A DNA stretch of 64,000 nucleotides, from NCBI RefSeq assembly GCF_042433515.1, contig NZ_JBHLVH010000027.1, positions 118,712-182,711 on the forward strand, written 5' to 3'. The position numbers and the translations under genes are program-made. This document shows, piece after piece, positions 26,474-36,114 of the stretch; positions within the stretch are counted from its first letter, which is position 1, and each line of letters starts with the position of its first letter. The DNA is from Kytococcus schroeteri. GTDB lineage: Bacteria; Actinomycetota; Actinomycetes; Actinomycetales; Dermatophilaceae. The notes under the pieces were generated by a model, which was not told where the DNA came from, made no database searches, and saw nothing but the letters and a program-made list of their open reading frames with translations.

Positions 26474-27649
26474 ATGCCCGTGACCCGCTTGATGCCGACG
26501 CCCGAGTCGGAAGACCTCATCGCCCTCGTCCGCGACATCGCCGCCAAGGAGATCGCCCCGAAGGCCGACGAGTACGAGAAGAATGCCGAGTTCCCCGCCG
26601 AGGTGTTCAAGACCCTCGGCGAGGCCGGACTGCTGGGCCTGCCCTACCCCGAGGAGTACGGGGGCGCCGGGCAGCCGTACGAGGTGTATCTGCAGTGCAT
26701 CGAGGAGCTCTCCAGCGCCTGGATGGCCATCGGTGTGGGCGTCTCCATCCACGCCCTCACCTGCTTCCCGGTCTTCAACTACGGCACCGAGGAGCAGAAG
26801 CAGCGCCTGCTGCCGGACATGGTGGGCGGGCAGTGGTTCGGCTCCTACTGCCTGTCCGAGCCGGCCGCCGGCTCCGACGTCGCCTCGATGAAGACCAAGG
26901 CCGTGGGCAGCGGCGAGGTCGACGAGACCGGCCGGTCGGAGTCCTACGCCATCTCCGGCGGCAAGATGTGGATCTCCCACGCCGGCCACGCGGACTTCTA
27001 CACCACCTTCGCCCGCACCGGGGAGAACGACGGCAAGGGCATCAGCTGCTTCCACGTCCCGGCCGGCACCGAGGGCCTCACCTTCGCCGAGCCCGAGCGC
27101 AAGATGGGCCTGCACTCCGACACCGTCCGCGAGGTGCTCTACGACAAGGTCACCGTGCCGGGTGAGAACCTCATCGGCACCCCCGGCAAGGGTCTGAACA
27201 TCGCCCTGGCCGCGCTGGACTCCGGCCGCCTGGGCATCGCCGCGGCCTCCACCGGCCTGGCCCAGGCCGCCACCGACCTGGCACTGAAGTACGCCGCAGA
27301 GCGCGAGCAGTTCGGCAAGCCGATCATCAGCAACCAGGGACTGCAGTTCATGCTGGCCGACATGCAGGCACAGACCACCGCGGCGCGCAGCACCTACCTG
27401 CACGCCGCCCGCCTCAAGGACGCCGGCAAGCCGTTCGGCCGCGAGGCCGCCATCGCCAAGATGTTCGCCAGCGACACCGCGATGAAGGTGACCACCGACG
27501 CCATCCAGGTGCTGGGCGGCTACGGCTACACCACCGACTTCCCGGCCGAGCGCTACTTCCGCGACGCCAAGATCACCCAGATCTTCGAGGGCACCAACCA
27601 GATCCAGCGCATGGTCATCGCCCGCGACATGCTCAAGTCGCTGGGCTGA
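26474..27649 (+). CDS. Acyl-CoA dehydrogenase
   Basis: This 391-residue flavoenzyme oxidises acyl-CoA to enoyl-CoA, passing electrons to ETF. It has the N-terminal helix domain (LPYPEEYGGAG), the flavin-contact region CLSEPAAGSDVASM, WISHAGHAD, and the C-terminal QVLGGYGYTTDFPAERYFRDAKI, with catalytic Glu in QIFEGTNQIQRM. ATG 26474 is used; GTG 26468 and ATG 26492 are in frame too. The next genes are an SDR of the 3-hydroxyacyl-CoA type and an MFS carrier, consistent with a short fatty or branched-chain acid pathway. Confidence 0.94.
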   Translation: MPVTRLMPTPESEDLIALVRDIAAKEIAPKADEYEKNAEFPAEVFKTLGEAGLLGLPYPEEYGGAGQPYEVYLQCIEELSSAWMAIGVGVSIHALTCFPVFNYGTEEQKQRLLPDMVGGQWFGSYCLSEPAAGSDVASMKTKAVGSGEVDETGRSESYAISGGKMWISHAGHADFYTTFARTGENDGKGISCFHVPAGTEGLTFAEPERKMGLHSDTVREVLYDKVTVPGENLIGTPGKGLNIALAALDSGRLGIAAASTGLAQAATDLALKYAAEREQFGKPIISNQGLQFMLADMQAQTTAARSTYLHAARLKDAGKPFGREAAIAKMFASDTAMKVTTDAIQVLGGYGYTTDFPAERYFRDAKITQIFEGTNQIQRMVIARDMLKSLG

Positions 27650-27715
27650 CCCACCTCCACACCCCGCTGCGCCGCCCGCCACCGGGCGGCGCGGCCACGC
27701 CAGAAGGGACACCTG

Positions 27716-28510
27716 ATGCAGATCACCGAGGACTTCGTCGCCCTCATCACCGGCGGCGCCCAGGGCCTGGGCAACAGCACCGCCCGCCGCCTGCTCGAGG
27801 CCGGCGCCCGCGTGGTGCTCGTCGACCTGCCGGGCGAGGCCGGCGAGAAGGCCGCCGCCGCGTTCACCGAGGAGTTCGGTGACGGCCGGGCGGTCTTCGC
27901 CGGCGCCGACGTGCGCGACGAGGAGCAGGTGGCAGCCGCCGTGGCCGCCGCCCAGCAGCTGGGCACCCTGCGCCTGGCGGTGAACTGCGCCGGCGTGGCC
28001 ACCCCGGGCAAGATCCTGGGCCGCAAGGGCGTGCTGCCGCTGGAGACCTACCGGACGGTCATCGACATCAACCTGGTGGGCACCTTCAACGTGCTGCGCC
28101 TGGCTGCCGAGGCCATGGCCGCCAACGAGCCGGTGGCCGACGAGCGCGGCCAGGGCGACCGCGGCCTGATCGTGAACACCGCGTCGGTGGCCGCGTACGA
28201 CGGCCAGATCGGCCAGGCCGCCTACGCCTCCTCCAAGGGCGCCATCGCCGCCCTCACCCTGCCGGCCGCCCGCGACCTGGCCCCCAGCCAGATCCGCGTC
28301 ATGACCATCGCCCCGGGCGTCATGGAGACCCCGATGATGGCCGGCATGCCCGGTGACGTGAAGGAGACCCTGGAGGCCCTCGTCCCCCACCCGGCCCGCC
28401 TCGGCAAGCCGGAGGAGTACGCCGCCCTGGTGACCCACCTGGTGGAGAACCCGCTGCTCAACGGCGAGGTCATCCGCCTCGACGGCGCACTGCGCATGCC
28501 GCCCAAGTGA
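27716..28510 (+). CDS. Short-chain dehydrogenase, 3-hydroxyacyl-CoA type (HSD10-like)
   Basis: This 264-residue NAD-dependent oxidoreductase has the cofactor motif TGGAQGLG at residues 12-19 and the catalytic Ser157, Tyr170 and Lys174 (YASSK). NCAGVATPGKILGRKG and APGVMETPMMAGMP are typical of type II 3-hydroxyacyl-CoA / 2-methyl-3-hydroxybutyryl-CoA dehydrogenases. That fits the acyl-CoA dehydrogenase 66 bases upstream (successive steps of beta-oxidation or isoleucine breakdown). AGAAGGGACACC precedes the ATG. The stop overlaps the MFS start by four bases. Confidence 0.9.
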   Translation: MQITEDFVALITGGAQGLGNSTARRLLEAGARVVLVDLPGEAGEKAAAAFTEEFGDGRAVFAGADVRDEEQVAAAVAAAQQLGTLRLAVNCAGVATPGKILGRKGVLPLETYRTVIDINLVGTFNVLRLAAEAMAANEPVADERGQGDRGLIVNTASVAAYDGQIGQAAYASSKGAIAALTLPAARDLAPSQIRVMTIAPGVMETPMMAGMPGDVKETLEALVPHPARLGKPEEYAALVTHLVENPLLNGEVIRLDGALRMPPK

Positions 28511-29853
28511 GCCGTTCCACCGCGAGCAGCACCCCGCAGGAGACGCCGCGCCTGGCCTGGATGGTCTGGGCCGCCGGCGTCTTCGCCTTTGCGGTGGCCG
28601 TCTTCCACCGCAGCTCCCTGGGCGTGGCCGCCGTGCCCGCCGCGGAGCGCTTCGGCGTGGGCGCCTCGGTGGTGGCCACCTTCGTGGTGGTGCAGTTGCT
28701 GGTCTACTCCGGCGCGCAGATCCCCGTGGGTCTGGCCCTGGACCGATGGGGCTCCCGGCGCCTCATCACCGCCGGTGCGGTGTGCATGGCGCTGGGCCAG
28801 ACCGGCATGGCCCTGCTGCCGGACCTAGGCTGGGCCATCGCCGCCCGCGTGCTGGTGGGCGTCGGCGACGCGATGACCTTCGCCTCGGTGATCCGCCTCG
28901 TGCCGGCGTGGTTCCCCAGCCACCGCGTGCCGGTGATGACGCAGGTGACCGGTCTGACGGGCCAGTTCGGCCAGGTGGTCTCGGCGCTGCCCCTGGTGTG
29001 GCTGCTGCGCACCACCGGCTGGACGAGCGCCTACCTGCTGGCCGCCCTCACCGCGGCCTTCTCCGCGGTGACCACCTTCATGCTGGTGCGCGACCACCCG
29101 CGCCGCCCCGACGGCTCGCAGGAGGCCGACCCGGCAGCACCCCGTCGGCCGCGCACGGGCATGGGCGCCGTGCTGCGCCACCCCGGTACCTGGCTGGGCG
29201 CGTTCACCCACGCCTCCACCGTGTTCGCTCCCATGACCTTCGCCATGATGTGGGGCTTCCCCTACCTCACGCAGGCCGAGGGGCGCAGCGACGCCACCGC
29301 CTCGGGGCTGCTCACCCTGCTGGTGCTGCTGGGCGTCGTGGCCGGACCGACGGTCGGCTTCCTGACCCAGCGCCACCCGTTGCGCCGCTCCACCCTGGCG
29401 CTGCTCGTGGTGGCCGCCACCGCGCTGCCCTGGACCGCGGTGATGCTGTGGCCCGGCCCGGCGCCGGTGTGGCTGCTGGTGGCCTGGGTGGTGGGGCTCT
29501 CACTCGGTGGCCCGGGGTCGGCGGTGGCCTTCGACTTCGCCCGCACCTTCTCCCCCTCGGAGCGGCTGGGTACGGCCACCGGCGTCATCATCATGACCGG
29601 CTTTGGGGTCACGCTGCTGACCATCCTCGGCATCGGCCTGTCCCTGGACCTGCAGGGCGGCGGGTACTCGCTGGAGGCCTTCCGCCGGGCTTGGGCGGTG
29701 GTGCTCGTGCCCTACCTGCTCGGTCCGCTGGGCATCGTGCTCACCCGCCGCCGCGCCCGCCACGTGCACGGGCTGACGGTGCCCACCTGGCGCGAGGTGT
29801 GGCGCCGCGAGGTGGGCAACCGCAACTGGCCCCGGCTCACCGGCCGCCGCTGA
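28507..29853 (+). CDS. MFS transporter
   Basis: This 448-residue carrier has about twelve membrane segments and the major facilitator motif after segment 2 (GLALDRWGSRRL). The first half ends in a charged loop (RRPDGSQEADPAAPRRPRTG) and the second begins at VLRHPGTWLGAF. It resembles actinobacterial MFS proteins of the nitrate/sugar-phosphate-like group, but the substrate is unknown. GTG 28507 overlaps the SDR stop, so it belongs to the acyl-CoA unit and may import an acid used there. A strong terminator follows. Confidence 0.88.
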   Translation: MSRSTASSTPQETPRLAWMVWAAGVFAFAVAVFHRSSLGVAAVPAAERFGVGASVVATFVVVQLLVYSGAQIPVGLALDRWGSRRLITAGAVCMALGQTGMALLPDLGWAIAARVLVGVGDAMTFASVIRLVPAWFPSHRVPVMTQVTGLTGQFGQVVSALPLVWLLRTTGWTSAYLLAALTAAFSAVTTFMLVRDHPRRPDGSQEADPAAPRRPRTGMGAVLRHPGTWLGAFTHASTVFAPMTFAMMWGFPYLTQAEGRSDATASGLLTLLVLLGVVAGPTVGFLTQRHPLRRSTLALLVVAATALPWTAVMLWPGPAPVWLLVAWVVGLSLGGPGSAVAFDFARTFSPSERLGTATGVIIMTGFGVTLLTILGIGLSLDLQGGGYSLEAFRRAWAVVLVPYLLGPLGIVLTRRRARHVHGLTVPTWREVWRREVGNRNWPRLTGRR

Positions 29854-29896
29854 CGGCCCGCCCGAGCCGCCGTCGGACCCCGTCGGCACCCCTTCT

Positions 29897-29934
29897 CCCA
29901 AGAACGCCCCCGGCCCACCGGGGGCGTTCTTGGG
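29897..29934 (+). terminator. 17-bp terminator
   Basis: A perfect 17-base stem (CCCAAGAACGCCCCCGG and its complement) with loop CCCA follows the MFS gene and isolates it from the subtilase array. Confidence 0.9.
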
Positions 29935-29967
29935 TGCGCCCCAAGAGCCCCTCACAGCAGACCACGG

Positions 29968-29987
29968 TTGACCCAAGGAATGGTCAA
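29968..29987 (+). promoter_or_regulatory. Operator-like motif before the first subtilase
   Basis: TTGACC-CAAGGAAT-GGTCAA is an inverted repeat 101 bases before the first subtilase start. The sub-motif CCCAAG-N4-GGTCAA followed by TTGGT recurs at 34155 before the fourth subtilase. A second TTGACCCA stands at 30010. A regulator site or promoter is inferred. Confidence 0.5.
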
Positions 29988-30087
29988 AGGGGTTGGTACG
30001 CAAAGTGAGTTGACCCACGATCGATCTCACCGGCGGACCAACCGCCACGACGGCGGGACTCCGCCATCGACGTCAAGGAGGAAACTC

Positions 30088-31335
30088 ATGACCACCGTTC
30101 GTACCGTCTTCGGCCTCACTGCTGCTGCCACCCTCGCGCTGGGCACCACCGCCACGGCCGCGCCGACCGCCTTCGACGTGAACGCCGGCTCCGAGCAGGG
30201 CGCGACCGTGATGAGCGCCTCGCAGGCCGCCGACTACATCGTCATGCTGGAGCTCCCGCAGCAGGCCATGGGCGCCCAGGGCATGAAGTCCGCCGACGCC
30301 AAGGCTGCCGTCGCCTCCACCACCGAGGCCACCGCCGCCAAGTACGCCGCGAAGGGCGCCGACGTCAAGAACGAACTCAAGTCCCTGGGTGGCTTCACCG
30401 CCAACCTGACCCCGGAGCAGGTCGCCGAGCTCGAGGCCGACCCGGCCGTGGCCTCGGTGACCAAGAGCCGCACCGTCCACGCCACCGAGGCGCAGACGGA
30501 CGCCACCTGGGGCCTGGACCGCGTGGACCAGGAGGCCCCCGAGCTGGACCAGACCTACAACTACGAGGGCACCGGCGAGGGCGTGAACTCCTACGTCATC
30601 GACACCGGCGTGCGCGCCACCCACTCCGACTTCGAGGGCCGCGTCGGCGAGGGCTTCTCCGCCATCGACGACGGCATGGGCACCGACGACTGCAACGGTC
30701 ACGGCACCCACGTCGCCGGCACCATGGGCGGCAAGGAGTTCGGCGTCGCCAAGGGCACCAACCTCATCCCGGTGCGCGTGCTGAGCTGCGAGGGCTCCGG
30801 CTCCACCGACGGCATCATCACCGCCATGGACTGGGTCATCGAGAACAAGGGCGACACCCCGTCGGTCGCCAACATGTCCCTGGGTGGTGGCGCCGACCAG
30901 GTGCTCGACGAGGCCATCGGCCGCATGACCGAGGCCGGCATCGTGACCGCCGTGGCCGCCGGCAACGACACCGACGACGCCTGCAACTACTCGCCGGCCC
31001 GTGCGGAGTCCGCCATCACCGTGGGTTCGACCGCCGAGGGTGACGCGCTGTCCGACTTCTCGAACTTCGGTGACTGCGTCGACATCCTGGCCCCGGGCAC
31101 CGACATCACCTCGGCCTGGATGGACGACGACGAGGCCACCAACACCATTTCCGGTACCTCGATGGCCTCCCCGCACGTCGCCGGTGGCGCCGCCCTGGCC
31201 CTGGAGAAGAACCCGCAGGCCACCGTGGAGGAGGTCACGGCCACCCTGACCGAGACCGCCACGAAGGACGCGATCGACGGTGTGAACGGCTCGCCGAACC
31301 TGCTGCTGAACGCGCTGAAGGTCTCCGCCGGCTGA
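30088..31335 (+). CDS. Secreted proteinase-K-type subtilase 1
   Basis: This 415-residue S8 protease precursor has a signal peptide (to about ATAAP), an inhibitor I9 propeptide (DYIVMLELP to VASVTKSRTVH) and a catalytic domain from about residue 141 (WGLDRVDQ). The triad is Asp172 (VIDTG), His205 (NGHGTHVAG) and Ser358 (GTSMASPHVAG). Cysteines in DDCNGHG, LSCEG, DACNYS and FGDCVD match the two disulfides of aqualysin I. The mature enzyme should be about 28 kDa. AAGGAGGAAAC precedes ATG 30088. First of five tandem paralogues. Role: extracellular protein breakdown. Confidence 0.95.
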   Translation: MTTVRTVFGLTAAATLALGTTATAAPTAFDVNAGSEQGATVMSASQAADYIVMLELPQQAMGAQGMKSADAKAAVASTTEATAAKYAAKGADVKNELKSLGGFTANLTPEQVAELEADPAVASVTKSRTVHATEAQTDATWGLDRVDQEAPELDQTYNYEGTGEGVNSYVIDTGVRATHSDFEGRVGEGFSAIDDGMGTDDCNGHGTHVAGTMGGKEFGVAKGTNLIPVRVLSCEGSGSTDGIITAMDWVIENKGDTPSVANMSLGGGADQVLDEAIGRMTEAGIVTAVAAGNDTDDACNYSPARAESAITVGSTAEGDALSDFSNFGDCVDILAPGTDITSAWMDDDEATNTISGTSMASPHVAGGAALALEKNPQATVEEVTATLTETATKDAIDGVNGSPNLLLNALKVSAG

Positions 31336-31361
31336 CCTGACGGCAGGACATCTCCCCACTG

Positions 31362-31396
31362 GACGTGCCGGGCTCCCCTCGGGGGCCCGGCACGTC
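31362..31396 (+). terminator. Hairpin between subtilases 1 and 2
   Basis: A 12-base stem (GACGTGCCGGGC / GCCCGGCACGTC) begins 27 bases after the stop; it could end or attenuate transcription. Confidence 0.65.
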
Positions 31397-31472
31397 CCGG
31401 CCCGGCCCCGTGCCGCCGGCCCGACGCACACACCTCAGGTACCACCCCCTCCGCACCCACCTGGAGACCCCC

Positions 31473-32729
31473 GTGAAGACCACCCGCACCGCCCTCGCCC
31501 TGGCCGCCACCACCGCCCTGACCCTGGGCACCGGCGCCGCCACCGCCTCCCCGCTGACCCTCGAGGCCACCCCCTCCGGCGCCTCGTCCACGCAGTTCGA
31601 CGCCGCCACCGCCGGCGACTGGATCGTCATGCTGGAGCTGCCCGAGGAGGCCACCGGCGACCGCGCGCTGACCACCTCCTCCGCGCGCACGGCCGTGGCC
31701 ACCGCCACCGCGTCGGCCGCCTCCCGCTTCTCCGCGCAGGGCGTGGACGTCCGTGCGCAGCTCGACACCCTGGGCGCCGTGACCGCCGCGGACCTCACCC
31801 CCGAGCAGGTGGCCGCGCTGGAGGCCGACCCGGCCGTGGCGTCGGTGGAGCGCGACGCGCGCGTCAGCATCGACGAGGAGCAGGCCGACGCCCCGTGGGG
31901 CCTGGACCGCGTGGACCAGGAGGCGGCCGAGCTGGACAAGACCTACACCTACGAGGGCACCGGCGAGGGCGTGACCGCCTTCATCATCGACACCGGCATC
32001 CGCGCCACCCACAAGGACCTGGCCGGCCGCGTGGGCGAGGGCCACACCGTCGTGCAGGACGGCGAGGGCACCAACGACTGCCAGGGCCACGGCACCCACG
32101 TGGCCGCCACCGTGGGTGGCACCACCTACGGCGTGGCCAAGGACGTGAAGCTGGAGCCGGTCCGCGTGCTGGAGTGCGACGGCTCGGGCTCCGTGCTGGG
32201 CATCCTGGCCGCGATGGAGTGGGTCATGGACGAGGCCGCCGCCACCGAGGGCCCGGACGTGGCCAACATGAGCCTGGGCGGCACCAAGCTCGGGGCCATG
32301 GACGAGGCCGTGGACCGCATGAGCGACGCCGGCGTGGTGACCGCCGTGGCCGCCGGCAACGACACCGAGGACGCCTGCCAGCACTCCCCGGCCGCCTCCC
32401 AGAAGGCCATCACCGTGGGTGCCACGGACAACACCGACGTGCTGGCCGAGTTCTCCAACTTCGGTGAGTGCGTGGACATCCTGGCCCCGGGCGTGGACAT
32501 CACCTCGGCGTGGAAGGACTCCGACGACGCCACCAAGACCATCTCCGGCACCTCGATGGCCTCCCCGCACGTGGCCGGTGCGGCCGCCCTGGCGCTGCAG
32601 AAGAACCCCGAGGCCACCGCTGACCAGGTGAAGGAGACCCTCACCACGACCGCCACGAAGTACGCGATCGACAAGGTGAACGGTTCGCCCAACCTGCTGC
32701 TCAACGCGCTCAAGGCCTTCCAGGCCTGA
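31473..32729 (+). CDS. Secreted proteinase-K-type subtilase 2
   Basis: This 418-residue paralogue shares signal peptide, I9 propeptide (WIVMLELPEEA) and catalytic domain with subtilase 1. The triad is Asp173 (IIDTG), His206 and Ser361. The His motif is GHGTHVAA instead of GHGTHVAG, a small change behind the catalytic residue. The four disulfide cysteines are kept. There is no C-terminal extension after ALKAFQA. The start is GTG 31473 with GGAG nine bases before. It is the closest relative of subtilase 1 by eye (FSNFGECVDILAPG, SLGGTKLGAMDEAV). Confidence 0.94.
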   Translation: MKTTRTALALAATTALTLGTGAATASPLTLEATPSGASSTQFDAATAGDWIVMLELPEEATGDRALTTSSARTAVATATASAASRFSAQGVDVRAQLDTLGAVTAADLTPEQVAALEADPAVASVERDARVSIDEEQADAPWGLDRVDQEAAELDKTYTYEGTGEGVTAFIIDTGIRATHKDLAGRVGEGHTVVQDGEGTNDCQGHGTHVAATVGGTTYGVAKDVKLEPVRVLECDGSGSVLGILAAMEWVMDEAAATEGPDVANMSLGGTKLGAMDEAVDRMSDAGVVTAVAAGNDTEDACQHSPAASQKAITVGATDNTDVLAEFSNFGECVDILAPGVDITSAWKDSDDATKTISGTSMASPHVAGAAALALQKNPEATADQVKETLTTTATKYAIDKVNGSPNLLLNALKAFQA

Positions 32730-32744
32730 GGCAGCGCCCCACCC

Positions 32745-32780
32745 GTCGTGCCGGGTCCCGGACCCGGGGCCCGGCACGAC
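32745..32780 (+). terminator. Hairpin between subtilases 2 and 3
   Basis: An 11-base stem (GTCGTGCCGGG / CCCGGCACGAC) with additional inner pairing follows 15 bases after the stop codon. Confidence 0.65.
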
Positions 32781-32827
32781 GCATCCCCGCTCCCACGGCT
32801 CTCGCCCCTCACACCCCGGAGACCCCC

Positions 32828-34096
32828 GTGAACCGCTCGCACCACCCCTCCCGCCCGTTCGTCGCCCTGGCCGCGCTGGGCCTGGTGGCCGCACCCGCCG
32901 CCTCCACCGCGGCACCCCTGCTCGATGCCGGCGCCCCGGCCCCCGCTGCTCCCACGGCCCCCGGCGCACTGGACGCCTCGGGCCGCACCACCTGGCTGGT
33001 GGTGCTCGACCTGCCCGCGCAGGCCTCCGCCGCCGGGTCCCTGGCCGCCCCCACCGCACGCGCCGCCGTGGCCCGCACCACCGACCAGCGCGCCGAGGAG
33101 GCCACCGCCCGCGGCCTGGAGGTGGGCCGCCGCCTGCACGGCATCGGCGGGTACACCGTGCGCGCCACCCCCGCGCAGGCCGAGGCGCTGCGTAGGGCCC
33201 CCGGCGTGGCCGCGGTCTCCCGCGACGGCGCGGTGGGCGGCGCCGAGACGCAGGCCGACGCCCCGTGGGGCCTGGACCGCGTGGACCAGGAGGCCCTGCC
33301 GCTGGACGGCTCGTACAGCTACGAGTCCACCGGCGAGGGCGTCACCGCCTACGTCATCGACACCGGCATCCGCTCCACCCACCAGGACTTCTCGGGTCGC
33401 GTCGGCCAGGGGGCGGGCTTCGTCGAGGACGGGTGGGGCACCGAGGACTGCGCCGGGCACGGCACGCACGTGGCCGGCACCGTCGGCGGAGAGACCTACG
33501 GCGTGGCCAAGGACGTGTCCCTGGTGCCGGTGCGCGTGCTGGGCTGCGACAACCGCGGGTCGTGGGACGGCATCATCGCCGGGATCGACTGGGTGGCGCA
33601 GAACCACTCCGGCCCGTCGGTGGCCAACCTGAGCATCCAGGGCCCGGCCAACGAGGCCGTGGACGAGGCGGTGAACCGCCTCACCGCCAGCGGGGTGCTC
33701 TCGGTGGTGGCCGCCGGCAACTTCTCGGCCGACGCCTGCTCCACCTCCCCGGGCCGTGCCGAGGGCGCGCTGAGCGTGGGCTCCACCGACTCCGCCGACC
33801 GGCTCTCGGACTTCTCCAACTACGGCCAGTGCGTCAACCTGCTCGCCCCGGGCAGCGACGTGGTCTCGGCCGGCATCGCCGGGGACACGGCCTGGACCAC
33901 CATGAGCGGCACCTCGATGGCCGCCCCACACGTGGCCGGCGCTGCCGCGCTGCACCTGCAGCAGCACCCCGAGGCCACGGTCGCCGATCTCACCTCGGCC
34001 CTGCAGCGGACCGCCACCCCCGATGCGGTGGGCGGCACCAACGGGTCGCCCAACCTGCTGCTCGACGCCGCCGAGATGGGTCAACCCTCGGCCTGA
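32828..34096 (+). CDS. Secreted proteinase-K-type subtilase 3
   Basis: This 422-residue precursor has a longer signal/pro region rich in Ala and Pro, the I9 fold (TWLVVLDLPAQA) and the triad Asp178, His211 and Ser363 (GTSMAAPHVAG). It differs from subtilases 1, 2 and 4 in the substrate strand (LSIQGPANEAVDEAV in place of MSLGG) and in FSNYGQCVNLLAPGSDVV, and matches subtilase 5 there. So it belongs to a second subgroup. It has no C-terminal module. The start is GTG 32828 after GGAGACCCCC. Confidence 0.94.
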   Translation: MNRSHHPSRPFVALAALGLVAAPAASTAAPLLDAGAPAPAAPTAPGALDASGRTTWLVVLDLPAQASAAGSLAAPTARAAVARTTDQRAEEATARGLEVGRRLHGIGGYTVRATPAQAEALRRAPGVAAVSRDGAVGGAETQADAPWGLDRVDQEALPLDGSYSYESTGEGVTAYVIDTGIRSTHQDFSGRVGQGAGFVEDGWGTEDCAGHGTHVAGTVGGETYGVAKDVSLVPVRVLGCDNRGSWDGIIAGIDWVAQNHSGPSVANLSIQGPANEAVDEAVNRLTASGVLSVVAAGNFSADACSTSPGRAEGALSVGSTDSADRLSDFSNYGQCVNLLAPGSDVVSAGIAGDTAWTTMSGTSMAAPHVAGAAALHLQQHPEATVADLTSALQRTATPDAVGGTNGSPNLLLDAAEMGQPSA

Positions 34097-34108
34097 GCAC
34101 CACCCCCC

Positions 34109-34146
34109 GACGGGGTGATCGGTCAAGGAGGACCGGTCACCCCGTC
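34109..34146 (+). terminator. 16-bp terminator after subtilase 3
   Basis: GACGGGGTGATCGGTC pairs with GACCGGTCACCCCGTC, with one wobble and a 6-base loop. This strong hairpin splits the array into a first block (subtilases 1-3) and a second block (4-5). Confidence 0.85.
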
Positions 34147-34151
34147 CCGCT

Positions 34152-34176
34152 TTGCCCAAGAACGGGTCAAGACTTG
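34152..34176 (+). promoter_or_regulatory. Operator-like motif before subtilase 4
   Basis: CCCAAG-AACG-GGTCAA followed by TTGGT repeats, with the same 4-base gap, the motif at 29973-29987 before subtilase 1. It lies directly after a terminator, so a new promoter for the second block is likely. Confidence 0.5.
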
Positions 34177-34283
34177 GTCAGGTACCTGTCCTCCTCCCAC
34201 ACCGCACCAGAAACTCCGTCTACCGGCCGGGCTCGCACACCCCCTCCCCCCTCGCCCGGCCACCCCTCGCACAAGGAGTTCCG

Positions 34284-36008
<1,725 letters not shown>

Positions 36009-36028
36009 CCTCCCGCCACGTGTGAACG

Positions 36029-36060
36029 GTGCGGGGTGTCCTGAGGGGCACCCCGCACCT
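36029..36060 (+). terminator. Hairpin between subtilases 4 and 5
   Basis: An 11-base stem (GGTGCGGGGTG / CACCCCGCACC) with a 10-base loop starts 21 bases past the stop. Confidence 0.65.
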
Positions 36061-36114
36061 CGTGCACCACCCCTTGCCGTCCTCCCCTCCCCCTCGATGC
36101 CGAAGGACCCCGCC

